This document shows positions 53,036 through 64,000 of a stretch of 64,000 bases of DNA, one piece after another (position 1 is the first letter of the stretch; each line of letters opens with the position of its first letter). Origin of the DNA: Pollenia angustigena (Eukaryota; Arthropoda; Insecta; Diptera; Polleniidae); contig OV884059.1 in the NCBI GenBank assembly GCA_930367215.1, positions 51,306,957-51,370,956 on the forward strand. The letters are read 5' to 3'. The position numbers were made by a program, and so were the translations under genes. The notes below the pieces were generated by a model that made no database searches, was not told where the DNA came from, and worked only from the letters and a program-made list of their open reading frames with translations.

Positions 53036-54733
53036 AAAATTTTTTTCATAATTTTGTTAGGGTTTTTTGTTATTTTTATATAAAATTTTGTTAATTTCCT
53101 GAAATATTCAGAAACAATTAAATATAATATTATTTTTTTATAAAAAGACCTCAAGCATAATCAATTTTATATAATGATAACTAGTTTAATTTAATTTTTA
53201 TATTTGTTTTATGAATTTTATTAATATCACAATCTGATTAAGCGAAAGTAATACAAAATATAATTAATTTGACATTATAATTGTTATACATATTGCAAAA
53301 GTAATTACCACCGACGTCATAAAACAATTTAATTATTTCACTAAATATTTACTAATTAATTACTTTTTATTCACTACATAACTGGCATAATGGTTTGACG
53401 TGTAAAAAAGTTTTATCTTTGTACTTACATAATATGTATGTATGTACTACATACATATGTACGTATGTGTGTATGTATGTATACATAAATGTACATATGA
53501 GTCAAAATATGTCTATACAGACGTAATAAAAAAAATTAATATACAAATATTTTCTTTTTCATATTAATTTTGGGACATACATTCAATAATTTATTGGCTT
53601 TTACACGTGAAAAAATTTAAAAGGCGGCAAAATTTTATAACTAGAAAATTTTAAGCTGAAAGTAAAAATCCCAAATCAAAGTTCCATGGAAATTGAGCGA
53701 ATCTGCAGCGCATGTAAAAAATATCTTCATATACATTTGTAAAAATAATATTTAACGAAAATATTATTTTCGGTGCATTAACATACATACAAACATATAT
53801 ATATGTATGTATATACTACCCTGCAAACAAATGGAAGATATCCCCTGAGGCAATAGTTTAGCAATATCCCAAAATTGTCATCTAGAAGAAAATAATCAAA
53901 GCAATTTTTAATTTTCCTTCTTGTATAATTTTATTAAAAACTTACAAATCATAGACAGCAAAAATCTGAAATTATTAATTAATATACATCCATATGTACA
54001 TTTACGTTATTTACTCAGGTCTCGTTTTATGAGATAGATGCGTTCCAAAAAAAATCGCATAAATTGAATTCGCATAAAACGATATTCTAGCTTTATATAA
54101 AAACTAATGATTCGTTCCAAAATTCTGAAAAACCGCATAAATAAAAATTTTAATTAAAAAATCAAAACAAAATCGCATAAAAAAATCAACAAATATAAAA
54201 ACTAATCAAACAAACAAAACTTTTAGGTTATCTTTAAATAAAAAAAATTCATCTGCAAAACCGGAAATGACCAATTTAAATCCAAATTTTTCTAACTTAG
54301 TTCAAATTATTTTTTTATATTTTTTAATCTAAATTGCCCTTTAGTCTCCTTATCATATTTTAAAAGTTTTATTATGTTATGCAAATTTCTTTACACTCGT
54401 ACATGTCGTTATTACAATGTTGTACCGTAAAAAAAAGAGGAAAGAACGAGTTTAAATTTAAATTTTTCTAACTTCCCTCATTTTTTATTCTATTTTTACC
54501 GAAATTAGCCTTCGTTTTAAAACTAATATTATGTATTCTTCATTAGTTTTAAAACACTCATAATTACATACGTATCGGCTATGAATATAACAACACAAAA
54601 TAAAACAAACTATAACAAGTATATCGTGATGCAAACTTGGTTTAATTTAAAAACGGTAAAAAATCTTAAAAAACATCTAAAATTTCAAAAACGGTAAAAA
54701 TAAGAACAATCACTGTAGATAATAGAGATCTAA
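53036..54733. other. AT-rich spacer, nothing recognised
   Basis: Contains tatg/catacata simple repeats near 53435-53500 and 53785-53820. No gene or RNA gene seen. Confidence 0.5.
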
Positions 54734-54800
54734 AGCTTCGTACAGACGGTGGTCAGATCTTACAATATTGTCATGTTTCTGATAATGCACTATAGGTCAA
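54734..54800 (+). mobile_element. Truncated copy of the 30609 MITE
   Basis: The left end agcttcgtacagacggtggt, cagatcttacaa and the following atattgtcatgtttctgata match 30609-30665; the right half is missing. Confidence 0.8.
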
Positions 54801-55078
54801 ATGGAAATTGTTCTGTGCGAAATTAATAACTGCTACAAAAACATAAAACCAAAGCCTGTAAGAATTCCATATGTTAGCTTAAAGCTATTTAAAAAAATTT
54901 AATTTAACCCATTAACGCCCAAAAATTAACCCTTTTTCAACCATTATAAAAACATGGTATTCAAACCAAAGCCTGTAACAATTTTATAAGTAAGTTAAAT
55001 ACTACATTTACATTAGGCCGAAATATTGTAGAGTTGATTTAAAATCTTCCTCTAAATCTAGTGCGTTTACATTTTGAG

Positions 55079-55729
55079 TGAATCCATGTCAAACCATCAC
55101 GAAAAAATGGCAAAAAATGGTGATGATGCCGAACATCACCTCCGATTTGAATGAAATTCAACACAAATGTTGTTATTGGACTTTAAAAAACGTGAATTTT
55201 CAGATATGTTAAAAAAAACACAAAAGTCTCCTTACAAAAGGGGATAGAACATTTGAACTAAGCAAGATAATTTAGTTTTTTTGGTATCGTTTTAAAGGTG
55301 AAAGTGCACCCTTTAAAATTATATGCATATTGTGTTTTTTTAAAAAAAGCTCAAAGGTCAATTTTTCGGGTCTTAAGTTCAAAGGTCCGTATCTGGAAAA
55401 GTAAATTTTTTAAAATTCTTAAAAAAATATATGTCAAGTATTAGACCCTCTTCTACATTTGCAGAAAATTTAAAGGTGTCAGACTAATAGACCAGAACGT
55501 GATTCTTAGTACGTTTTGTGTTCAAAAATCCCTTGTTGTTGTATTTTTATTACTTTTTCAGTATATCTGGAGAACGGCAAGAGCCAAAGTTTCCAAATTA
55601 GGTACACACATTTAGAATCTGTGGTCTGCAAATTAATGTATTGTTAAAGTCCAATAACATACAACATTTGTGTTCATTCAAATCGGAGGTAATGATGCCG
55701 AACGACATGATGGTTTGACATGGATTCAG
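55079..55729. mobile_element. 651-bp TIR element
   Basis: Ends tgaatccatgtcaaaccatc pair with the right terminus; the arms continue for about 90 bases through gatgatgccgaac, cctccgatttgaatga and gttattggactttaa, with small indels. No open frame of interest. Confidence 0.85.
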
Positions 55730-56639
55730 TTTTGTTTTATAACAAAACAACTGACTAAAAGTTTTTTCGTTACACATACAAACACAAAAAGAAATATACA
55801 TTAAAAATTTGCATCACCTTTTGTTAATAATCAACGATATCTATTTTATCAATTTTACTCGTCTTTTTTATTTTTTTTACAATTTTTATAAAACTTTTTA
55901 ATATTTTTTCAACAATTTTTGTTTTTTTTATGTAATTTTTTCTTGTGCAGGGAAGTATTTTTAAGTGCTATATTGAAAAAATCATAGTTGCATCATTAAG
56001 TACCACTAGATTTTGAGTAGATTTTATCGAAATCTAGTCACAAAGTAGATTTTGCTTAGTCGGCTAATGGCTGTGAATCACAGACTGACGAAATACGTAT
56101 GAAGGGCTTAGTGCAATTACTCGGTAAAGCACATTCTAGAGAAATTAGATTCTAGTAGTTTTCAAACAATTCTGTATTCCAAGTAGAATATTCCAAAAAG
56201 CATACAATTTTTAATTTTTTTTTTTTAACTTAAAACTTCATTTAATCAATATTTTGTTTTTGTGGCCTTCCGAGGTAATGCACTAAGCTTCTGTATGTAT
56301 GATTTTTAATAAAATGATTAAAATTCTCTTTTATTTTAATTTTAACCTTTATTATTTGATTTGAGTTTTAATACTAATTTTATTTTTTCATAATCATATT
56401 CTTATATTTAGTATTACATTCAATCTTAAATGTAAACAATTATTAATTTCTTAAAAGCTAGAAGAAAATACAAATGATCTATTCATGATTGTATTAGTAA
56501 TTGTACATTTGATTCCCACAAAATCTATTGAAATTAGAATCTTTCTTTAAATGTAAACACAAGCGATTCTTTAATAGTAATATTTAAAACAACTCAAACG
56601 CTTACAATTTCATTGACAATTTTACATCGCCTTCAAACA
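55730..56639. other. AT-rich spacer
   Basis: No gene seen. A phrase near 56010-56160 (gattttgagtagattttatc, attctagagaaattagatt) repeats a tagatt theme without clear units. Confidence 0.4.
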
Positions 56640-56889
56640 TACAGAAGCTACAAAGAAGACAGTCTAGGATATTACGGCAAATTGTCTGCGCCCCATACGT
56701 AATGACAATATCCACAGAGATCTTAACATCGCTACCATCTAGGAAGAAATTAAAAGGTATTCAGTCAAATACATAGATAAGCTAATGGTCCATTCCAACT
56801 ACCTCGCTCGGGATCTAATAAAGTTCAAAGGTCACCGGAGGTTGAAAAGATCCGACACTTTGAGCCTAGCAGGCTTTTTTGACACTTGA
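56640..56889 (+). pseudogene. Jockey-type LINE, 3' end of reverse-transcriptase ORF
   Basis: The frame IQKLQRRQSRILRQIVCAPY, then after a one-base shift HRDLNIATI, stop, EEIKRYSVKYIDKLMVHSNY, LARDLIKF and RRLKRSDTLSL. This matches the C-terminal region of Jockey-clade ORF2 (Q-x-x-x-S-K/R-x-L-R-x-I-x-x-A-P-W/Y, then H-R-D-L). 5'-truncated, as usual for LINE copies. Could be from the same family as 15395-26243. Confidence 0.7.
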
Positions 56890-56899
56890 ATGCAATAAA

Positions 56900-57864
56900 T
56901 TAGCGGTAACATTGGTAACGTCTAACAAATACAAATAAGAATTAGGATTAAGCTTTGAATACATATCGTTATTTTCGACAAGAAAGATTCAATAAAAAAA
57001 AACCAAAAACAAAGAATTTATGACATCATTCATAAAATACATAATACATATATCAAATATTCAGGAAATATCTACATTATTCATTCCTTTGGAAGAACAT
57101 TAATTAACGACCACACTATACTCAATTTTAATATTCACTGTACTTATGGCAATAATTTACTCCTTAGTACAGCTCTGCAAATGCTCCAAAGCACACCAAC
57201 AAAATTAGACAAGAATTATTAAACAGATATTACAAAACATAATTACTTAAACTTCGGACTCAGGTATAAAACGAGGACGTTTCTTTTCAACGCAGGGGAA
57301 AGTTAAGTCACACTGTACTTCTCGACATTAGGACACACAGCATGATAACTGACCAATGTTAAATATAACGATAAGCAAATATAGACAGACCATTAAATAT
57401 AAGATAAGAATAATTATGTAGACGGTTCATAAAAGGATAATTATGTCTTAAACCCAAACAAACATTAAGCAATAGTAATCAACAAAGTATGATAAGCTGT
57501 TATCACACAAAAATATACTGCCATAAGAAAAACACATTTTACTTTACTAGAGATAAGACTTAAAATAAATAAATATATAAATAGAGATTGAGTTTTACTT
57601 TAAAGTAGGGACTACAAAAAATTAAGCTAGGGAATAAACTCGCGTTGTGTAACTTCCAACTTTTCATGCGCTAAAGTTTTTAAACGCACGACACACGTCG
57701 ATAAATTAACGCGTGTTATGTACTTCTTCCTAAAGAGCTGGGTAGCTATTGCACATGTATCATCCGATTCAGCTTGATAATTTGTTGGAGTAAAAAGGAG
57801 AACGTTGTTACAAAAGTTAAATCCCAATAAAAAATTTTATTATTTTGCGAAGCGCTAATGGTAC
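56900..57864. other. Possible LINE 3'/5' UTR and spacer
   Basis: No coding. A short promoter-like stretch caggtataaaacgaggacgt near 57265 is notable but unassigned. Confidence 0.35.
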
Positions 57865-58020
57865 ATTTGAGAAAATAAGCGCACAATTATTCGCTACGCA
57901 ATAAGACAAACAGAAATACGGTTAAGTAAGTGAAAGAACTCTCAACAACTTTTATAAAAAAATAGCATTTAAAGTGCTACGGCATCCCCTTATTAAGAAG
58001 CACGTTTTTAAGGGAGAATA
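57865..58020 (+). repeat. Dispersed repeat shared with 13400-13545 (inverted)
   Basis: Contains cgctacgcaataagacaaac, agaaatacggttaagtaag, tgaaagaactct, cggcatccccttatta and aagggagaata. Same family as the minus-strand copy at 13290-13560. Confidence 0.75.
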
Positions 58021-58395
58021 CTTAAAAATAACTGTATCAGAACATTCAGTGTGTAAAGCTGATCGTTACATCCAACAATTTAAAAGTAAAAGATGTGTCC
58101 AAGGTTGGAAGGGCAGTTAAAAGACGGAAATCACCTCGTTCTTCCTCATGAGTGTTTTCAGTGACTAGTTTGCGTTCAATAATAGTGTTTTTTTTTTTGT
58201 AGTTTACCTTTGAAGTTGTATGTGTTCATGTCCGCGTTCTATGGTTGGGTTGGAACCTACCTTGATGAATGTGCGTGCTGAGCTGGTTGGCATCACGGCC
58301 ATAGCAATGTAGGGGTGTTAATGCAACAATACTAGGCGCCTAACATGTCATGATGATATGTGGTAAGATGGCGCCAAACATCCAGAGGGATATGT

Positions 58396-58625
58396 AACAT
58401 GGCCTGTGCATTATCGTAATATGCGAACTGATGAAAATATCGCTTCTATTAGTCAAATTGTGACGGATAATGCGTATTTTTCGATTCCACGGCTCGGAGC
58501 GTCTTATGAAAACCGACTTTTTCTTGGCCTGCAATTGAAGATTATGAAGTGGATGATATGTTGTTTCAACAAGACGCCACGAGCCACACAAACCTTTCAC
58601 TAAATAAACAACACTTTAGATAGCA
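58396..58625 (+). pseudogene. Mariner/IS630-like transposase, internally deleted
   Basis: The frame YRNMRTDENIASISQIVTDN, SIPRLG (helix-turn-helix region) is followed after a large deletion and a frame change by WPAIEDYEVDDMLFQQDATS and HTN, around the second catalytic Asp. About 150 residues between the two blocks are missing. Same broad family as the 32041/35882 relic but a different subfamily. Confidence 0.65.
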
Positions 58626-58680
58626 GATATTTAAAAGCTGATAACCTTACCAGACTGGTGGTTTTGAAGCCAATGAATTG

Positions 58681-59529
58681 AGGCTCCGTGCAATAACTCC
58701 CAGGTGCAATAAGTCCCAAGAAAAAAATGAAATAAGACCCAACAAATTTTCATACAAATGTGGGAGCAATTTCATTATGAAATAGCACCCAGCCCTCTCG
58801 GTTTTATTTAATTTTTTCGGAAGTTATTTAATTTTTTGCCCCAAAAAAATAAACGTGGGAGTTATTTGATTTTAATTTGGTTTTCGGGGTTATTTCATTT
58901 GCTGTGGGAGTTATTTCATTTTCAATTATTTGCAATTTCTTAAAACTGTTTAAAATTTTAAACGGTATTTATAACGGGATAGTTTAAACAGTTGCTAGTC
59001 ATACATTTGTAATATTTTGAAAAGGTAAAGGATGTATGTTAAAAACGTGAAAAGAGGGAGACTGAAGAAGAAAATCCTTGCAACCGACTGAAGAATGGAT
59101 ATACAACGAAGCTTGAGTCAGCGAAGCTGGTGTTTGTTATACCATAGAGGAGATAATCCTTATACAAGCGATTGTGCCATATGTATGGGTAGTGAATCAA
59201 GTACTCTCTTTTTGCCATGCAAGCACCTAAAAACTTGCAATATCTGCGTGCTTAAACTGCGGGCACCTGACATTAGAAGAGGTCAAGATAAAATAAAATG
59301 CCCCATTTGTTGCCTGCAGGCAGCTGCCATTAGAAGAGGTCAGGATACAATAAAATGCCCCATTATTTCATAATGAAACAACTCCCAAGAGTTGGGGTTT
59401 TTTCATTTTAGACTTGGAAATTATTTCTTTTTTCCAGTTTGGGACTTATTTCATTTATTTTGGGATTTACTTCATTGCGAGTTATTGCACTGGGACTTAT
59501 TGCACCTGGGGCTTATTTCTCAGAGCCTA
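58681..59529. mobile_element. 849-bp TIR element carrying a RING-finger gene
   Basis: The left end aggctccgtgcaataactcc plus caggtgcaataagtccca pairs with the right end (complement taggctctgagaaataagcc, then ccaggtgcaataagtccca) over about 38 bases. Both subterminal regions are packed with diverged (t)gggagttatttcatttt units in mirrored orientation. aattg flanks both sides (58676-58680 and 59530-59534), a possible 5-bp target duplication. The only gene is a RING-finger frame (59095-59373). No transposase, so non-autonomous or of unknown type. Confidence 0.75.
59095..59373 (+). CDS. Small RING-finger protein inside a TIR element
   Basis: ATG at 59095 opens 92 residues. A C3HC4-type RING runs CAICMGSESSTLFLPCKHLK, TCNICVLKLR and ends IKCPIC, with Cys/His spacing usual for E3 ubiquitin ligases of the IAP/MUL1 type (C-x2-C, C-x-H, C-x2-C, C-x2-C). 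After the RING the last segment is repeated: a ~45-base direct repeat (cattagaagaggtca(a/g)gata and on) at 59273 and 59330 duplicates IRRGQD-IKCPI, and the second copy ends before its final Cys. No ATG-proximal signal or membrane segment. It may be a captured C-terminal exon of a host RING gene or a genuine element gene. No intron is needed. Confidence 0.65.
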   Translation: MDIQRSLSQRSWCLLYHRGDNPYTSDCAICMGSESSTLFLPCKHLKTCNICVLKLRAPDIRRGQDKIKCPICCLQAAAIRRGQDTIKCPIIS

Positions 59530-59701
59530 AATTGATAACCCCGTATTTAAGTATGTAGATAACATTACAAAACAATATGAATTACAAAATAAATTTTATT
59601 TGCACAAAACAAAACGTTTGTTGAATGAATGTTTTTACTTAAGATATCATACTTAATCAATATTTGTCGCCCCACACGCAACCACTATTTTTATCAAACA
59701 A

Positions 59702-60630
59702 CTAGCTGACCCGACGGACGTTGTTCTGTCCAAATTAGAAAAAATGTTTGCGTTCGATTTTTAAAATCCGTTAAAAAGATACGGACATTTGAAAGAAAAA
59801 TTAGTAAAATCGAATCTGATTTTAGATAAATCGAAAATAGTGGGCGTTAAAGTGGGCGAGGCAAAATTTTCTTTCTGTAAAAACCTAAGTTGGATCATGG
59901 AGATGATTTGAAAAAAAAATTGTCCAAATCGGTCAAGCCGTTCTCAAGTTATGCGCTTAATAGAAAAAGTGAGCGTAAAAGTAGGCGTCGTACATTTTTC
60001 TTTCGATGAAAACGCAAAATGGATTAATACGAACATTTAAAAGAAAATTTAGTCAAATCGATGGGGGCGTTTTTTGATTTCAGGTATATCGAAAAAAGTG
60101 GGCGGGGCAAAATTTTCTTTCCGTAAAAACCTAAGTTGGACCATGGTAATCATTTAAAGAAAAAATCGTCCAAATCGGTCAAGCCGTTCTCATGTTATGC
60201 GCTTAATATAAAAAGTGGGCGAAAAAGTAGGCGTGGTAAATTTTGCTCTCGATGAAAACTTAAAATGAATTAATACGAACATTTGAAAGAAAAAGTTGTC
60301 AAATCGATGGAGCCGTTTTCTGATTTTAGGTAATTCGAAAAAAGTGGGCGGGGCAAAATGTTCGCTTCGTATAAATCTAAGTTGGACCATGGCGATCATT
60401 TTTAAGAAAAAATCGTCCAAATTATAAAGATGTCATTGATGGCGCAATATGAAAATTGGATTTTGCCACGCCCCTCCGCCCGCAGACCGAAAATAAAAAA
60501 TCAGACTTCACAGTGTCACCCGCCTGAATATTCTGAAGATTCCCTAAAAATTTCATTAAAATCGGCCCATCCGTTTTGGAGTCCATACGTTACATACATA
60601 CATACACACATCCTGTTTTATATATATAGA
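59702..60630 (+). mobile_element. Dispersed element with ~245-bp internal tandem repeats and (GATA) end
   Basis: Starts ctagctgacccgacggacgt, a phrase common at one end of a high-copy arthropod element, and ends catacatacacacatcctg then tatatatagatagatagat. In between, three units with period ~245 share aaaacctaagttgga(c/t)cat, aatcgtccaaatcggtcaag, ttatgcgcttaata and aagtgggcggggcaaaa; ggaccatgg falls at about 59893, 60139 and 60384. No intact gene. Class unknown to me; the microsatellite 3' end suggests a non-LTR origin. Confidence 0.65.
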
Positions 60631-60960
60631 TAGATAGATAGATGGGTTTTGTATAACGTTTGCTTGATCAAACCGTGTCCAACTATTTGCAAGTTATATC
60701 AAAGAATATAAATCATATAGAATGTGCATCATGTAGAAGCAAAATTTCTTATGGCGGGGTTTATCATTACGCCCCGGTCTCATATAATTTCGCTCACAAA
60801 TTTTGCAAAGGCAATTTGTTGTTGGTTTGTGTTCTCACTTAGAGAACTGAAGAGAACAAAAATCAAATTGCATTAATATATACACATGTTTGCTGTTCTT
60901 ACCATCCAAAATGTGCAGTGTGTGTGTTTTTTTTTTTTTTTTTTTTTTTGCTAAAAACAG

Positions 60961-61191
60961 GGGTCTAATCACCGCATTCGATACTATCGTATCGAATAAA
61001 CTATCGAATGTATTTGCATACGATAGACACTGACGTATCGAATGAAAACTCGATAAATGTAATGTTGAGTTACTCGATAACGAATGCTATTATTTCAAAT
61101 TCAATACATTTCATTCGATATCGAGTTTCATAATACAAAAATAAGTAATTTCGATCAATTTTGCTCGATATCGTATGCAGTGATTAGACCC
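60961..61191. mobile_element. 231-bp MITE with CAG target duplication
   Basis: Ends gggtctaatcaccgcattcg and complement gggtctaatcactgcatacg pair, followed by tatcg-rich arms. CAG is repeated at 60958-60960 and 61192-61194. Interior has many TCGATA/TATCGA words. Confidence 0.8.
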
Positions 61192-61312
61192 CAGGTTTTT
61201 GATATTTTTTTTTTATAAAATATTTTAGTTTAGTGTGTCGAGAAATTATAAAAAAGTGACTAAAAAAATAAGAATAAAAAATAGCGCAATAAATAAAAAC
61301 ATTCTGTACTAA

Positions 61313-63596
61313 AGCTATGAATGCGAGTACCAAAAAAAAAATAATTTGCATTCGGGCGGAAAATGTTGCATAAAAAAATGCCAAAAATCGAAAAGGCATT
61401 TCAAGGGTTTAAAAATGTTTAAATTTCCTTCGTCGGACATGATACTAGGTCAAATTTGGCGGGAGAAATGTCGAATTCCTGAGAAGGATTTTAATAAAAA
61501 TCTTCTTATATGCGAAAATCATTTTTCAAGTTCATATGTTGGGAAAAATAAATTAAAGGCGGACGCCATTCCAACCCTACATATGGATGAAATGGAGGAA
61601 GAATCGGAAGATTTTAACGCAGAGTTCAGGTACTCCCCAAAAAATTTAGATATTGAAAATGTCGAAGCCCCCTTCTGCACAAATTGCGAAAAACAGATTC
61701 TGCTTGTACATCACTACAGGAAAAAATATCGCTATCTCCTCAAAAAATATAAAAAAATTCAAGAAATTTTAAAATCAAAGAGACCCACAAAATATGTCAG
61801 AAAGTTGAATCGTAAAAATACAGAAAAGTCTCTTAGGGAATCGATTGATTCTTTACAAAATATAAGCGCAGAAAGCAAAACGTTTTGTAAGCTTTTATTG
61901 ACCTCTCGCCCAAAGGAATATTCTGAAGATGTAAAATATTTAGCTCAGAACATATTTTACAAATCTCAATCCACATATTTCTTTCTAAGGGACAAATTAA
62001 ATTTAAGCCTTCCTCATGTTTCCACCTTGAATCGGTGGGCACCGATTAAATTTCTTCAACCCGGCTTATAAAATAATGCTTTTGAATCCGTGAGGCAGAA
62101 ATGCTCCCAGTTGGATAATAGAGATGCCAAGCATATGGTTTTAATAATGGATGAAATGAGCATAAGAAAAGAGTTGAGGTATAACACAAGTCTGGATCTA
62201 GTAGATGGATTCGAAACCACTGTATTTAAAAGAACCAATAAAATTGGCACCCATGTGTGTGTTTTTATGATTAAATCTATGGTTTCTAATTTTGCAATCA
62301 TTCTAAACTATTTTATTTCCCATAACGGCTTATCTGCGGATACTTTAAGTGAAATTGTTAAAGAAAATATTAATATTTTGAAAAGCATGGGAATAAACAT
62401 TCGTGTCCTTGTATGTGATCAAGGCTCGACCAACCGAAAATGTTTTTCCAACCTTAAAGTATCTGTGGAAAAGCCATTTTTTGAAACTTGTGATCAAAAA
62501 GTTTTTTGCATGTACGATTTCCCACATTTAATTAAGTCTTTGCGGAATGGGTGGTTAAAGTGTGACATAAAATCACCGGATGGAACGGTCAGCTTTCAAG
62601 TAATTAAGGAATTGTATGAAATGGAAGCAAGTGCAAAAACAAAAATGTGTCCAAAATTAACACGGCAACACATTTACCCAAACACTTTTGAAAAAATGCG
62701 TGTAAAATTTGCAACACAAATATTCAGCAGAACTGTTGCGGCTGCTATCAAAACTATTTCCGAAACCACCAAATTTAAGAAAAATTCCACAGAATTGGCC
62801 TTATCAACAGCTCAGTTTGTGGAAAAAGTTGACAGATTATGGTGTTAATTGCTACAGATCTGCAATTCAGCTTAAAAGTGAAGCACATAAATTTATTAAA
62901 AATTTTTTGAAATATTTAGAAAATGTGGAGTTTGTGGATCAAAAAAAGCGTGTTTTCTTTTTAGATGGGATGAAACTCACTCTTAAATCAGTTCTAATGT
63001 TAACGGATGATATTTTAAAGGAAGGTGGGGATGTATATTTCTTAATGACAAAATCCCTTAATCAGGACAAATTAGAAAACACGTTTTCTGTATTGCGGCA
63101 AAAAGGGGGCAACAATAACAACCCGTCTGTAGCCGAATTGAATAATATTTTGGTAAAAATAATGATGACTAAAATAGTTCAGTCAAGCTCTTCTAGCAAC
63201 TGTGAACTTGTACACGATGGGATAACGAATGTTGATGCTGGCTTTGAAGCAGATTTATGTATTGAACATGAAGAACCAAGTTGCTATAAAATTGACAATG
63301 TTGATTTTGAGAGCCACATATATGCAGATTATTTTTTGGAAGATGTTTTTGAAAATTCTGCAGCTATAAATTTCGAACTAGTTTCTATGAGATACTTTGT
63401 TGGATACGTAGCATTTAAAGTCATTCCAAAATTACAATGCGAAAAATGTAGGGACGAATTGAGAAAGATGGATGAGGTTCTTACAGCACCAAGCGAGCTT
63501 TTTATATACTTTAAAAATTATCAGTCGCTTACAGATTTAGGAAATCTAGCTGCTCCATCATTCAAACTAATGGATGCAAGCAAAAGACATATTTAA
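61313..63596 (+). pseudogene. P-element/THAP9-like transposase, nearly complete
   Basis: From 61346 the frame shows a THAP zinc finger (KCCIKKCQKSKR ... FKFPSSD ... ICENHFSSSY), a Lys-rich coiled stretch (about 61700-61830), and LRESIDSLQNISAESKTFC leading to TLNRWAPIKFLQPGL. A single in-frame TAA at 62069-62071 interrupts; the same frame then continues with LIMDEMSIRKELRY (catalytic Asp), RVLVCDQGSTNRK (second Asp), DFPHLIKSLRN and THAP9-like blocks to EKVDRLWC at 62848. A frameshift with probable small deletion leads to the last frame: YRSAIQLKSEAHKF, DKLENTFSVLRQKGG (catalytic Glu) and on to TAA at 63596. All three P-family acidic residues survive. No ATG is in frame upstream; an ATG at 61317 is one A-run slip away. 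About 750 residues in total, normal for the family. No terminal repeats identified in the window. Confidence 0.88.
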
Positions 63597-64000
63597 ATAT
63601 TTCATAAAATCTTTAAATCTGAGCCCCAAAAAATTGGTATAAAATCTTTTACATATTATTGAGTCGTGTAAACGCTTGACCCCAGAGTGGTTTGCCAACG
63701 TTTGTTCTCAACACAGAATAGAAGTTTTGGACTTTCTACTATAAGTACTCCTCCGAAAACATTGCTCTTGGTCTTTAGAAAAAGGAAGTTCCAAGAAAAG
63801 AAAAATACAAGTTTTATCAAACGAATGATTAAATTTATTAAAATATAATAACTTTTATAATTTTATTAGGGTGGTTGATTTCCTTATTAAATTCTTTTTA
63901 AATATGTATGTATTTGTATTGATTGAAAAGTAATTTGGAAATAATTTTATTTTTGTAAATATCTTTTTTTTATTTTATAAAATATTAAAAATTTGGATTA
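63597..64000. other. 3' flank of the P-like gene, to window end
   Basis: AT-rich; several aataaa-like words near 63840 could serve polyadenylation. No terminal inverted repeat recognised before the window ends. Confidence 0.4.

Overview
The window looks like intergenic, transposon-packed DNA of a higher dipteran, probably a calyptrate fly. It is very AT-rich, has GT-AG introns, (TA)n and (GATA)n microsatellites, tRNA-derived SINEs, a Jockey-type LINE, a gypsy-type LTR element with a tRNA-Arg primer site, and P-, Transib-, hAT-, PIF/Harbinger- and mariner-like relics. I found no conserved single-copy host gene; nearly every coding trace belongs to a mobile element. All family names rest on motifs read by eye. 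Layout: 1-7.4 kb is a repeat field dominated by a 1.64-kb direct repeat (1-1638 and 3918-5600) carrying a PIF/Harbinger relic and copies of a ~100-bp motif. 7.4-14 kb is a SINE and foldback cluster. At 15.4-26.2 kb a Jockey LINE is split by a 9.75-kb element with hAT-like ends (15628-25381), itself containing a 5.1-kb transposon (18411-23492) with ~0.87-kb inverted ends and a spliced RNase-H-fold transposase gene. 26.2-31.9 kb holds an unassigned terminal-inverted-repeat (TIR) element, hAT debris and MITEs. At 32.0-36.4 kb a mariner-like gene is interrupted by a Transib-like element with a 5-bp target duplication. At 37.8-52.7 kb a 5.9-kb two-gene DNA transposon (40095-46003) sits exactly between two direct copies of a ~2.1-kb segment that begins in flanking DNA and runs into a gypsy element (46141-52722). 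52.7-64 kb holds a palindrome, several TIR elements, one of which contains a RING-finger gene, a LINE 3' end, a ~245-bp tandem array and a P-element/THAP9-like transposase pseudogene at the right edge. How the parts work together: the most coherent system is 40095-46003. It has matching CCCTACAAGAA ends, a subterminal array of TGACTAGTCA palindromes, a tnp2/CACTA-like transposase gene and, head-to-tail behind it, an intact five-exon 234-residue companion gene with a coiled-coil stretch and a DUF4806-like C-terminus. Its position at the joint of a precise tandem duplication suggests aberrant transposition. The nesting gives relative ages: LINE, then the hAT-like insertion, then the long-TIR element; mariner, then Transib; gypsy, then the duplication with the CACTA-like element.
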